The position numbers and the translations under genes are program-made. The notes beneath the pieces are model-generated. The model was not told the origin of the DNA. It saw only the letters and a list, made by a program, of their open reading frames with translations, and made no database searches. Of a DNA stretch of 64,000 nt, positions 1 through 20,800 are shown piece after piece; the first letter of the stretch is position 1; every line of letters begins with the position of its first letter. The DNA comes from Streptoalloteichus tenebrarius (GTDB lineage: Bacteria > Actinomycetota > Actinomycetes > Mycobacteriales > Pseudonocardiaceae): assembly GCF_024171885.1 (NCBI RefSeq), contig NZ_JAMTCP010000001.1, positions 124,001-188,000 of the forward strand. The letters are read 5' to 3'.

Positions 1-96
1 AACAACGTCCTGCACTCGCTGACCGAGCTGGGCGTGGCCCTGCTCCAGAACCGCGGAGCGGCGCTGCCCCGCCCCCGCCAGCCCGAACTCACCTGA
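1..96 (+). CDS. 3' end of an unidentified protein (partial)
   Basis: An open frame enters from the left edge and stops at TGA 94-96, leaving 31 residues. They begin [16 protein letters not shown] and end in a Pro/Arg-rich tail. It lies 52 bp upstream of the MbtH gene on the same strand, so it is probably the preceding gene of the peptide cluster. Too little remains to name a family. A short amphipathic helix followed by a basic tail is all that can be seen. Confidence 0.55.
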   Translation, partial: NNVLHSLTELGVALLQNRGAALPRPRQPELT

Positions 97-148
97 CCCG
101 TTCGACCGACCCGTTCGACTGACGTTCGATGACGGAAGGAACAGCGAC

Positions 149-373
149 GTGAGCACCAACCCCTTCGAGGACCCCAACGGCTCCTACCTGGTGCTGGTCA
201 ACGCCGAGGGCCAGCACTCGCTGTGGCCGGCGTTCGCCGAGGTGCCCGCCGGGTGGACGGTCGCGCTGGGCGAGACCGACCGGCAGAGCGCGCTCGACCA
301 CATCACCGCGAACTGGACCGACATGCGGCCCAAGAGCCTGGTCGCGGCCATGAACGACGAGCGGGGGGCGTGA
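149..373 (+). CDS. mbtH: MbtH-like protein
   Basis: A 74-residue MbtH-like accessory protein. Proteins of this family bind the N-terminal subdomain of NRPS adenylation domains and are needed for their folding or activity. The signature is complete: NPFEDPNG near the start, then HSLWP, VPAGW and the C-terminal [10 protein letters not shown], with the conserved Trp residues in place. GTG 149 is preceded by GGAAGGA at a good distance. The stop is 4 bp before the next gene, so the two are co-transcribed. Its place at the head of an operon containing six adenylation domains implies it serves those domains. Length is typical of the family. Confidence 0.97.
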   Translation: MSTNPFEDPNGSYLVLVNAEGQHSLWPAFAEVPAGWTVALGETDRQSALDHITANWTDMRPKSLVAAMNDERGA

Positions 374-377
374 GACC

Positions 378-1328
378 GTGACCCAGGCCGACACCGGCGC
401 GTTCGCCACGCTGCCGCTGGTCATCACCGGCGACAGCGAGTCCGTGCACGAGCGGATCCGCCGCGACCGGGAGCGGATCCGCGCCGCGCTCACCCGGCAC
501 GGCGCCGTGCTGCTGCGCGGCTTCGCCGTGGGCGGCGTCGAGGGCTTCGACCAGGTGGTCAGGGAGCTGTCGGGGACGCCGCTGACCTACTCGGAGCGGT
601 CGACGCCGCGCAGCAGGATCAGCGGGAACGTCTACACCTCCACGGACTACCCGCCGCAGGAGGAGATCTTCGCCCACAACGAGAACTCCTACCAGGCGGT
701 CTGGCCGCTGACGCTGTACTTCTACTGCGTCGAGCCGCCGCTGACCCAGGGCGCCACCCCGCTGGCCTCCACCAGGGAGATCCACGCCTCGATCGACCCG
801 GAGATCCGCGAGGAGTTCGAGCGTCGCAAGTGGATGGTCGTCCGCAACTACAGCGACGAGCTGGGCATGCCGTGGCAGGAGTCGTTCAACACCGACGACC
901 GGGCCGAGGTGGACGCCTACTGCGAGCGCAACGGCATCCGCACGGAGTGGCTCGGCGGTGACCGCCTGCGGACCAGGGCGGTGCGGGAGCCGGTGCACCG
1001 GCACCCGGTGACCGGGGAGAGGGTCTGGTTCAACCACGCCACGTTCTTCCACGTCAGCACCCTCCCCGAGGAGATCAGGACGGGGCTGCTGGAGATGTGC
1101 GGCGAGGAGAACCTGCCGAACAACACCTACTACGGCGACGGCGGGGTGATCCCCGACGACGTCATGGACCACCTCAGGGCCTGCTACCGCGCGGCGTCCA
1201 CCCGGTTCGACTACGAGCGGGACGACGTGCTCGTCGTGGACAACATGCTCAGCACGCACGCCAGGGAGCCGTTCACCGGTCCCCGGCGCATCGCGGTGGC
1301 CATGGCCGAGCCCTCCTCGGCCGTCTGA
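378..1328 (+). CDS. SyrP-like Fe(II)/2-oxoglutarate oxygenase (TauD fold)
   Basis: A 316-residue TauD/TfdA-family non-heme iron oxygenase. The iron triad is visible as H100-x-E102 in AHNENSY and distal H294 in the C-terminal NMLSTHAREPF. Arg303/304 are candidates for the 2-oxoglutarate-binding arginine. Overall layout, in particular the HNENSY segment and the terminal H-A-R-E-P-F-x-G-x-R-R-I element, resembles SyrP, which beta-hydroxylates Asp while it is bound to an NRPS carrier domain. The first adenylation domain of this cluster has an Asn-type pocket, so I infer beta-hydroxylation of the Asn/Asp-class residue. That substrate is not proven. GTG 378 lies 4 bp after the MbtH stop, and no better start is seen. 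Free amino acid hydroxylation is the alternative. Confidence 0.85.
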   Translation: MTQADTGAFATLPLVITGDSESVHERIRRDRERIRAALTRHGAVLLRGFAVGGVEGFDQVVRELSGTPLTYSERSTPRSRISGNVYTSTDYPPQEEIFAHNENSYQAVWPLTLYFYCVEPPLTQGATPLASTREIHASIDPEIREEFERRKWMVVRNYSDELGMPWQESFNTDDRAEVDAYCERNGIRTEWLGGDRLRTRAVREPVHRHPVTGERVWFNHATFFHVSTLPEEIRTGLLEMCGEENLPNNTYYGDGGVIPDDVMDHLRACYRAASTRFDYERDDVLVVDNMLSTHAREPFTGPRRIAVAMAEPSSAV

Positions 1329-1356
1329 CCGCCGGTTTTCACTCAGCCGTCAAAGA

Positions 1357-1410
1357 CCTGGAGCCCGGCCGCGAGTCCGGAGAGGCTTCGACCCGCGGCC
1401 GGTCTCCAGG
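1357..1410 (+). other. Intercistronic hairpin between the two oxygenase genes
   Basis: Arms at 1357-1373 and 1394-1410 (17 nt each, one mismatch) can pair around a 20-nt loop in the only sizeable gap (112 bp) of the biosynthetic operon. There is no following T run. It could be a partial terminator or an RNA-processing or stability element that sets lower expression downstream. The RBS AGGAAGG of the next gene lies beyond it. Confidence 0.5.
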
Positions 1411-1440
1411 CGTGGTGCGCTTCGTCAGGAAGGAAACACA

Positions 1441-2469
1441 GTGTTGCGGCTGGATTTGCGCGAAGAGGACATCCGCTCGATCGAGAAGCTCGTCGACGAG
1501 CTGGCGGGGCGCTACTCCTCGGTGGAGGAGCCGGAGTTCCAGCGCGAGGCGGGGGTGTACGCCCAGGAGCTGCCCAGGGCGCTGCGCAGGGACCTGCGCG
1601 AGTTCCACCTGGGCGAGCCGACCGGCATCCTCGTGGTGTCGGGCCTGCCGGTGGACGACGACGAGCTGGGCCCCACGCCGGCCCACTGGAAGACCAAGCC
1701 GGACGCGTCGCCGTCGCTGCGCTACGACATCGCGTTCTACCTGGTCGCGTCGCTGCTGGGCGAGCCGATCGCCTGGGCGACGCAGCAGGCGGGCCGGGTC
1801 ATGCACGACATCTTCCCGATCAAGGAACACGAGCACGAGCAGATCGGGTGGGGCAGCGACGAGCTGCTGACCTGGCACACCGAGGACGCGTTCCACCCGT
1901 TGCGCACCGACTACCTCGGCCTGATGTGCCTGCGCAACCCCGACGACGTCGAGACGACGGCCGCCGACATCGCGGACGTGCGCATCGACGACGAGACCCG
2001 CAGGATCCTGTCCGAGCCCCGGTTCCGCATCCTGCCGGACAACTCGCACCGCCCGGAGAACCAGGTCGGCGCCGACGCGGAGGACCCGCTGGTCGAGCAG
2101 CTCCGCCGGCGCAGCGTCGAGCGGGTCGAGCGCGCGCTCGCCGAGCCGGAGCCGGTCCAGGTCCTGTTCGGCTCGCCCGAGGACCCGTACGTGCGGATCG
2201 ACCCGTACTACATGGAGGGCGTGCAGGGCCCGGAGGAGCAGCGGGCGCTGGAGACGTTCTGCGCCGCGGTCGACGCGGCCATGGGCGGGGTCGTGCTGAC
2301 CCCCGGCGACATGCTCTTCATCGACAACTACCGCGTGGTCCACGGCCGCAAGCCGTTCCGGGCCCGCTTCGACGGCACGGACCGCTGGCTGCGGCGGCTC
2401 AACGTGGCCAGGGACCTGCGCAAGTCCCGGGACTCCCGGCTCACCGCCGCCTCCCGCGTCATCTACTGA
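1441..2469 (+). CDS. VioC/MppO-like Fe(II)/2-oxoglutarate beta-hydroxylase
   Basis: A 342-residue clavaminate-synthase-like oxygenase, the family of AsnO (L-Asn), VioC (L-Arg) and MppO (L-enduracididine) beta-hydroxylases, which act on free amino acids. The iron ligands are H146-x-E148 in WHTEDAFHP and H301 in [11 protein letters not shown], with arginines at 315-319 available for 2-oxoglutarate. The stretch around [17 protein letters not shown] is characteristic of the VioC/AsnO group. The window also encodes MppP, MppQ and MppR, which make L-enduracididine, so the most economical inference is an MppO-type enzyme giving beta-hydroxyenduracididine. Arg or Asn are the alternatives. GTG 1441 has a clear AGGAAGG site, and the gene ends 50 bp before the NRPS. 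Confidence 0.88.
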   Translation: MLRLDLREEDIRSIEKLVDELAGRYSSVEEPEFQREAGVYAQELPRALRRDLREFHLGEPTGILVVSGLPVDDDELGPTPAHWKTKPDASPSLRYDIAFYLVASLLGEPIAWATQQAGRVMHDIFPIKEHEHEQIGWGSDELLTWHTEDAFHPLRTDYLGLMCLRNPDDVETTAADIADVRIDDETRRILSEPRFRILPDNSHRPENQVGADAEDPLVEQLRRRSVERVERALAEPEPVQVLFGSPEDPYVRIDPYYMEGVQGPEEQRALETFCAAVDAAMGGVVLTPGDMLFIDNYRVVHGRKPFRARFDGTDRWLRRLNVARDLRKSRDSRLTAASRVIY

Positions 2470-2519
2470 AACGTTCTCCAGTCCTTCCGCCGAGAGTTGC
2501 CGAGAATTTGGGGGTCAGG

Positions 2520-11818
<9,299 letters not shown>

Positions 11819-11822
<4 letters not shown>

Positions 11823-14800
11823 GCATCGACGACCGGCTGGCCGCGTTGCCGGACGACCTGCGGGAGCAACTGCTGCGCAGGTTGGCCGGCGAGGGCGGGG
11901 ACGACCACGGCGACGGCGTCCCCCGGCTCGACGGGGACGGGCCGTGGCCGCTGTCCGCCGCGCAGCAACGACTGTGGTTCCTCCACGAGATGGAGCCGGA
12001 CAGCATCGAGTACGTCGTCCCGAAGATCCTCCGGCTCAGCGGGGACCTCGACGTCGACGCGCTCCGCACGACGGTCAACGGCCTCGTGGCCCGGCACGCC
12101 GCGCTGCGGACCACGTTCGACTCGGTGGACGGCGAGGCCGTGCAACGGGTCCACCCGATGTCCGAGCTGGGCGTGGTGGACGTCCCCCTGGTCGACCGGT
12201 CGGCCGAGGGTGAGGCGGCGCTGGCCGCCGAGCTGCTCGACGAGGCGCGGCGGCCGTTCGACCTGCGGCGCGGCCCGGTCTTCCGCGCCCGCCTGATCCG
12301 GCTCGCGCCGCGCGAGCACGTCCTGGTCCTGGCGATGCACCACATCGTCACCGACGGCTGGTCGATCGGCCTGCTCGTCAACGACCTCAACGCCCTCTAC
12401 GCCGCCGCGACGCGGGGCGCGGCGCCCGACCTGCCGCCGCCCGGGCCGACCTACACCGACTTCGCGGTGTGGCAGCGGGACCAGCTCGCCAGCCCGCGAC
12501 TGGCCCGCCAGCTCGACTACTGGCGGGAGAAGCTGGCCGGCCTGTCCCCGCTGGAACTGCCCACCGACCTGCCCCGGCCCGCGGTGCGCGACCCCTCCGG
12601 CGCGTGCCACACCTTCCTCGTGCCGGAGTCGGTGGTGGCCCGGCTGCGGACGCTGGGGGCCGAGCGCGGGGCCACCCTGTTCACCGTCCTCGTGGCGGCG
12701 GCGAAGGTCCTGCTGGCCCGCCACTGCGGTACGCGGGACGTCGCGGTCGGCACCGCCAGCTCCGGCCGGACCGAGGCCGACCTGGAACAGGTGGCCGGGT
12801 TCTTCGTCAACACCCTCGTCCTGCGGTCCACTGTGGACGAAGACGCGTCGTTCGCCCGGTTCCTCGACACCGTGCGCGAAACCGTGCTGGACGCCTCCGC
12901 GCACGAGGAGGCGCCGTTCCAGTGGCTGGTGGACGCGCTCCGGCCCGACCGGGACCTCGCGCGCTCGCCGCTGGTGGACGTCGTGGTGAACCTCCAGAAC
13001 ACCCCGCCGCCCGTGTTGGGCATGCCGGGACTGCGGGTCAGCGACGTCATGCCGCCCACCCTCGTGTGCGGCACGGACCTCGTCCTCGACTTCGTCGAGG
13101 GGGAGGCCGGGCTGACCGGCTACCTCCGGTACAACACCAGCCTGTTCACCGCCGGCACGGCCCGGCGGCTCGCGGAGCGGCTGGCCACGTTGCTGGCCGC
13201 CGTCGCCGTCGATCCCGACCGACCGGTCGCCGAGCTGCCGGTGCTCCCCGCCGACGAGCACGCCCTGGTCACCGCCGAGTGGCCCGGCCTGGGCTCCGGC
13301 CCCGCCCCACGCACCACACCCGAGCTGTTCGCCGAGCAGGTCGCCGCCACGCCGGACGCCACCGCGCTGGTGTTCGAGGACCGCGCGGTCAGTTACGCCG
13401 AACTCGACGAGCGCGCGAACCGCCTGGCGCACCTGCTGCGGGCGCGCGGCGCGGGTCCGGAGCGGTTGGTCGGCGTGGCGCTGCCCCGGTCGGTCGAGAT
13501 GGTCGTGGCCGTGCTGGCGGCGCAGAAGGCGGGCGCGGGTTACCTCCCGCTCGACCCGGACTACCCGGTCGAGCGGCTGCGCATGATGGTCGAGGACGCC
13601 GACCCCGTGCTGGTCCTCACGACCGGCGACGCGGCGGGCCGCCTCCCCGCCACCGCCCCTGTTCTCGCGCTGGACGACCCCGAGGTCGGGACGGCGTTGG
13701 CGGGTCTTCCCGGCACCGCGCCGGCCGACGTCGACCTGCGGCCGCACCACGTCGCCTACGTCATCTACACCTCGGGCTCGACCGGCCGCCCCAAGGCCGT
13801 GGTGGTGACCCACACCGGCGTTCAGGACATGGTCGCCGTCCAACGGGACCTCCTGGGCGCCGGGCCGGACACCCGCGTGCTCCAGTTCGCCTCCCTCAGC
13901 TTCGACGGCGCGTTCTGGGAGCTGGTGCTCGCGCTGCTGTCCGGAGGGACCCTCGTCCTGGCCACCGCCGAGCAGCGGCTGCCCGGCGAACCGCTCGCCG
14001 AGCTGATCGCCACCCACCGGATCACCCACCTCAACCTGCCGCCCACCGCCGTGGCGGCGCTGCCGTCCGGGGCCATCCCGCCCGGCGTGAAGCTCGTGGT
14101 GTGCGGCGAGGCGTGCCCACCCGCGCTCGCCGAGGCGTTCTCCACCGGCCGGACCATGATCAACGGTTACGGGCCGACCGAGTCCACGGTGTGCGCCACG
14201 CTCAGCGGTCCGCTCACCCCGGCCGACGCCGCCACCGGCGTGGTGCCCATCGGGCGGCCGATCCCCAGCGTGCGCGCCTACGTGCTCGACGACCGCCTGC
14301 GCCCGGTCCCGGTCGGCGTGCCGGGTGAGCTGTACCTGGCCGGCACCCGGCTCGCGCGCGGCTACCTCCACCAGGAGGCCCTGACCGCGCAGCGGTTCGT
14401 GGCCGACCCCTTCGGTCGGCCCGGCGAGCGCATGTACCGCACCGGCGACCGGGCGCGCTGGCTGCCCGACGGCCGCCTGGAGTTCGCCGGCCGCGCCGAC
14501 GACCAGGTCAAGCTGCGCGGGTTCCGCATCGAGCTGGGCGAGGTGGAGGCGGCCCTGGGCCGGCACCCGCACGTCGCGCAGGCCGCCGCCGCGGTCCGGA
14601 AGGACACCCTGGGGATCACCCGGCTGGTCGGCTACCTGGTGTGCGAGGGAGAGCCCGACCTGGCGGGGGTGCGCGCCCACCTGCGGGAGCGCCTGCCGGA
14701 GCACATGGTGCCCACCGCGTTCGTCGTGCTCGACGAGCTGCCGCTGACCGTCAACGGCAAGATCGACCGGCGAGCGCTGCCCACGCCCAGCGGCGACCGC

Positions 14801-17800
14801 GAGGAGGGCCTCGACTACGTCGCCCCGCGCACCGAGGCCGAACGCGTCCTGGCCGGAGTCTGGGCGGAGCTGCTCGGCGTGGACCGGGTCGGCGTGACCG
14901 ACAACTTCTTCGACCTCGGCGGCGACTCGATCCTCGGGCTCCAGGTCGTGGCCAGGGCCAGGAGCGCCGGGCTGGACCTGACCCCCAAGCAGATGTTCCT
15001 GCGCCAGACGATCGCCGAGCTGGCCGCCGAGGCCGGCGTCGTCACCGGCCCGACCGGCGGGCAGGGTCCGGTGGTCGGCCCGGTGCCGTTGACGCCGATC
15101 CAGCACTGGTTCTTCGACACCCTGGCCGAGAGCGTCGACCGGTTCCACCAGTCGACGCACCTGGAGCTGGTCGACACCGTCGACGAGGACGCGCTGCGCG
15201 TCGCGCTCCAGGCGCTGCTCGACCACCACGACGCGCTGCGCCTGCGGGCCGAGTTCGTCGACGGTCGATGGCGCCAGCACAACGCCCCGCCCGGTCAGGA
15301 GGACGTCCTCCAGCGGATCACCGTGCCCACGCGGGAGGCCGCCGACCTCGTCAGCCTCACCCACGGGTTCCGGCTTGACACCGGCCCCCTGCTGCGCGCG
15401 CTGCTCGTCGTGCCCGAGGACGGGTCGCCGCGCAGCCTGTTCCTGGTGGCGCACCACCTCGTCGTCGACGGGGTGTCCTGGCGCGTTCTTCTGTCCGATT
15501 TGGACAGTGCCTACCAGCGGGCGGCGCGCGGGGACCGGGTGGACCTCGGCCCGAAGAGCACCTCGTTCCAGGAGTGGGCGCGCCGGCTCGCCGAGCACGT
15601 CGCCAGTGGCGGGCTGGACCACGAACGGGACCACTGGCGGGACCTCGCCCGCCGCAGCCACGACGTGGCCGCCCTCCCCGTGGACCGCCGGGGTGCGAAC
15701 ACCATCGCGACGGCGCGCACCGTCACCGCCCGGCTCGGCGCGGAGGACACCGAGGCGCTGCTGCGCCACGTCCCCGAGGTCTACCGGACCCAGGTCAACG
15801 ACGTCCTGCTCAGCGCGGTGGCCAGGGTCCTGGCCGACTGGGCCGGTGGTGACGCCGCCCTGGTCGAGCTGGAGGGGCACGGCCGCGAGCCCCTGTTCGA
15901 CGACGTCGACCTGAGTCGCACCGTGGGCTGGTTCACCACGATGTACCCGTGCCTGCTCACCGTCCCGGACGGCGACTGGGGCGCGGTCCTGAAGTCGGTG
16001 AAGGAGCAGCTCCGGGCGGTGCCGGGCAACGGGCTCGGCCACGGCGCGCTGCGCCACCTCGACCCCGAGGGGCACGAGCTGGCCGGCCGGCAGCCGGAGG
16101 TGGCGTTCAACTACCTGGGCCGCATGGACGGCGCGGTGGACGCCGGCGCGCTCTACCGGGGGACCCTGCCCACGCCGGAGAACGCCGAGCGCGCGCCGCA
16201 CCAGCTCCGGCAGCACCTCATCGAGATCAACAGCGTGGTGGAGCGCGGCGAGCTGGTCTTCCGCTGGGCCTACTCCACGGCGCTGCACGACGAGGAGACC
16301 GTCGCCAAGCTGGCTCGGCGCGTGGTCACCGCGTTGACGGAGATCATCCAGCACTGCGCGTCGCCGGGAGCGGGCGGCTGCACGCCGTCCGACTTCCCGC
16401 TCGCCCGACTCGATCAGTCCACTGTGGACCGTCTGGTCGGGGACGGCCGGTCCGTCGAGGACATCTACCCGCTCACGCCCATGCAGAGCGGCATGCTGTT
16501 CCACTCACTATCTGGGGCGGATTCCGGGCCCGGGGCCGGGTCCGACGTCTACGCCGGCCGGTTCGGTGTGCTGCTGGACGGCGTCACCGACCCCGACGCG
16601 CTCGCCGAGGCGTGGCAACGCGTCGTGGACCGGACACCGGTGCTGCGCACCGCGATCGTCTGGGAGGGCGTCGACGAACCGCTCCAGGTGGTGCGCACCC
16701 GGGTGCGGCTTCCCCTGGCCCGCCACGACTGGCGGGACCGGACTCCGGACGAGCAGCGCGCGGGACTGGCCGAGCTGTGGGACGAGCGCGGTGAGTTCGA
16801 CCTCGCCACCGCGCCCCTGCTGCGCCTGACGATGGTCCGCCTGACCGACACGCGGGTCCAGCTCTACTGGACCGCGCACCACCTGCTGGCCGACGGGTGG
16901 AGCTTCGCCGAGGTGCTGGGCGACGTCTTCCGGGAGTACGCGCGGCTGACCGGCGACCAGACGGCGGAGATCGTCGTCCGCCGCCCGTACCGGGACTACG
17001 TGGCGTGGCTGGCCGAGCAGGACCGCGCGGAGGCTGAGGCGTACTGGCGGACCGCGCTGGCGGGGTTCACCACGCCGACCCCGCTCCCGTTCGACCGGCA
17101 GCCGGTGCGCGCCCACCGCTCGCGGTCCTCCCGCGACGTCCGGGCGACGCACCCGCTGGCCCGGTTGGCCGAGCGCGCCCGGCAGGCCCGGTTGACGCTG
17201 AACACCGTCGTGCAGGGCGCGTGGGCGCTGCTGCTGTCCCGCTACAGCGGGGAACAGGACGTCTGCTTCGGCACCACCGTGTCCGGCCGCCCCGCCGACC
17301 TGCCCGGCGCCGAGTCGATCATCGGGTTGTTCATCAACATGCTGCCGGCGCGGGTCAGCGTCGACACCACCGATGGCGACACCACCGCCGGCGGCGCCAC
17401 CGTGGTCGACTGGTTGCGACGGCTCCAGGACGCGCAGGTGCAGGCCCGCCAGTACGAGTACCTGTCGCTGGCCGAGGTGCAGGGGCACAGCGCCGTGCCG
17501 CGCGGGACCAACCTGTTCGACAGCATCGTCGTGTTCGAGAACTACCCCTACGACGCCGACGCGGCCGCCCGGCACGGCCTCACGCTGGGCGAGTACTCCG
17601 GCCAGGAGAACACCAACTACGCGCTCACGTTGTCGGCGTTCGCCGGCCAGGACCTCCAGCTCCAGCTCGGGTACGACCCCGACCTGTTTGACGAGTCCAC
17701 TGTGGACCGCATGCTGGGGCACCTGACCACCGTGCTCGACGCGATCGCCGAGAACCCGTCGGCCACGCTCGCCGAACTGGACCTGCTCACCGAGCGCGAG

Positions 17801-20800
17801 CGCGTCCAGCTCCTGCGCGAGTGGAACGACACCGCCGTCGAGCGCGGCGAGGTCCGATACGCGCACGAGGTGTTCGCCGAGCAGGCCGCCCTGACCCCGA
17901 ACGCCGTCGCGGTCAGCCGGGGCGACCACGCCCTGACGTTCGGCGAGCTGGACGCGCGGGCCAACGCGCTGGCCCACCACCTGGTCACGCTGGGCGTGCG
18001 CCCCGGAGTGTTGGTGGGCGTCCACGTCGAACGCGGGGTGGAGGCCGTCGTCGCGCTGCTGGCCGTCCACAAGGCGGGCGGCGCGTTCGTGCCGCTGGAC
18101 CCCGAGTACCCCGCCGGGATGCTCGCGACCATGGTGGCCGACGCCGCCGCCCCGGTCGTGATCACCCAGCGCCACCTCACCGACCGGGTCGACACCGGGG
18201 CCGCGCTGGTCGTCGTCGACGAGTTCGACCACACCGCGTACCCGGCCTCGCCGCCGCCGGTGCGCGTCGCCCCGGACGACCTCGCCTACGTCGTCTACAC
18301 CTCGGGCTCGACCGGCCGCCCCAAGGGCGTCATGGTCGAACACCGCAACGTGTGGCACATGGTGCGGGCCTGGGACGCCGCGTACGGGCTCACCGACATG
18401 CGGGCGCGCTGCCTGTCGGTGTCGAGCCTGTCGGTCGACCTGTTCTTCGGCGACTTCCTGCTGTCCACGCTGTTCGGCGGCACCATGGTGATCTGCCCGA
18501 CCGAGGTGGTCGCCGACCCGCCCGCGCTGCTGGACCTGCTGCGCGCCAGCCGCGCCCAGCTCATGGTGACCGTGCCCGCGCTGGCCAGGGAGCTGGCCGC
18601 CGAACTGGCCTGGCGCGGCGAGCGCGCCGAGGACCTGCGGCTGCTGATGGTCGGCTCGGAGGGCTGGCCGGCCGCCGACGCCGCGCGGGTGTGGGAGGTC
18701 TTCGGCCCGGACACGGTGGTGGTCAACGCCTACGGCGCGACCGAGACCACAGTGGACTCCACCTTCTTCCGACTCGGCGGCGACCCGCTCGGCGACGCCG
18801 CGTTCGTCCCCGTGGGCCGGCCGTTCCAGAACACCCGGGTGTATGTGCTGGACGCGGAGCTGCGCCCGGTCCCGGTCGGCGTGGCCGGCGAGTGCTACAT
18901 CGCCGGTGACGGCGTCGCGCGTGGCTACTGGAACCGTCCCGACCTCAGCGCCGACCGGTTCCGGGAGGACCCGTTCGTGCCCGGTCAGCGCATGTACCGC
19001 ACCGGGGACCTGGCGCGGTGGCGGGCCGACGGCAACCTGGAGTGCCTGGGCCGCACCGACGACCAGGTCAAGATCCGGGGCTTCCGGGTCGAGCTGGGGC
19101 ACGTGGAGTCCGCGCTCGCCCGTTGCCCCGGTGTCGGCGCCGTCGCCGCGTCGACGTGGAAGGACAGCTCCGGGGTCGTGCGGCTGGCGGCCTACGTCGT
19201 GCCGGATCGGACGGGGGAGGCCCCGGACGCGCGGGCGCTGCGCGCCTTCGCCGCGGCCAACCTGCCGCCGGCCGCGGTGCCCTCGGCGTTCGTCGTGCTC
19301 GACGCGTTGCCGATGACGCCGAGCGGCACCGTGAACCGGCGTGCCCTGCCGGCCGTCGACGCCACGCTCGACACCGGCGTCGAGTACGTCGAGCCGAGCG
19401 GCCCGGTGGAACCGGTGCTGGCCGCGATCTGGGCCGAGGTGCTGGACGTGCCCCGCGTCGGCGCGCACGACAACTTCTTCGACCTCGGCGGCGACTCGAT
19501 CCTGAGCATCCGGGTCATCTCCCGGATGCGGGGCCGGCTCGGCGTGGCCGTCTCGCCCCGGCAACTGTTCGACACGCCCACCGTCGCGGCGCTGGCCGAG
19601 GTGATCGGCCGGGCGCGACGCGACGCCGCCGAGGCCCAGCCCATCCCGCCCGCCGACCGCGACCAGCCGCTGCCGCTGTCCTTCTCCCAGCAGCGGCTGT
19701 GGTTCCTGCACGAGTTCGAGCCGGACAGCGCCGAGTACAACATCGTGTCCTCGTCCCGCCTGCGCGGCGACCTGGACATCCGGGCGCTCGGGGAGGCCCT
19801 CGCCCGAGTGGTCGAGCGGCACGAGCCGTTGCGCACCACCTTCGACACCGTCGACGGCCGCGCGGTCCAGGTCGTCCACGAACCGTCCACTATGGACATC
19901 CCCGTCGTGGACACCACCGAGGACGCGCTCCTCGACGCCGTCCGCGCCGAGGCGTCCCGTCCGTTCGACCTGCGCACCGGGCCGGTCCTCCGCGCCACGC
20001 TGTTCCGGCTCGGAGCGCGCGAGCACGTGCTCACGCTGGTCATCCACCACATCGCCACCGACGGCTGGTCGATGGGGCTGCTGGAGGAGGAGCTGGCCGC
20101 CTGCTACGCGGCGGCCGTCCGGGGCGAACGGGCGGAGCTGACCCCGCTGCCCGTGCGGTACGCGGACCACGCGGCCTGGCAACGCGCCGCGTGGGCCGGG
20201 TCCGCGATGGACGAGCACCTCGCGTACTGGCGTGGACGGCTGGCCGGGGTGACCCCGCTGGACCTGCCCACCGACCGGCCCCGGCCCGCCGTCCGCGAGG
20301 CGGCGGGGGACATGCTCCTGGTCGAGATCGACCCCGGGACCGCCGCCCGGCTGCGGGCGGTGGCCAGGACCAACGACGCCACGCTGTTCATGGCCCTGGT
20401 GGCCGCCGTCCAACTCCTGCTCGCCCGCTACTGCGGCCAGCAGGACGTCACCGTGGGCACCGCCACCTCCGGGCGGTCCCGCACCGAACTGGAGCCCCTG
20501 ATCGGCTTCTTCGTCAACACCGTGGTCCTCCGGTCCACTGTGGACGAGACAGCGTCCTTCGCCGACCTGCTGTCCCTGGTCAGGGACACGGTGCTGGAGG
20601 CGTTCGCGCACGAGGACGTCCCGTTCGAGCGGCTGGTCGAGATGGCCGCCCCCGACCGCGACCCCAGCCGCAACGCGCTCGTGGAGGTCATGGTCGGGCT
20701 GGAGACCAGCCGGACCGCCGACGCGGGCCTGCCGGGGATCGACGTCGAGCGGCTGCCGGTGGTCGGCGACGCCGTCAGCCACGACCTGACCTTCGACTTC

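Noticed and set aside
1848-2519. Long N-terminal extension of the first NRPS in the same frame
   Set aside because: It overlaps the oxygenase gene out of frame, is Arg/Pro-rich without domain character, and homology starts after GTG 2520.
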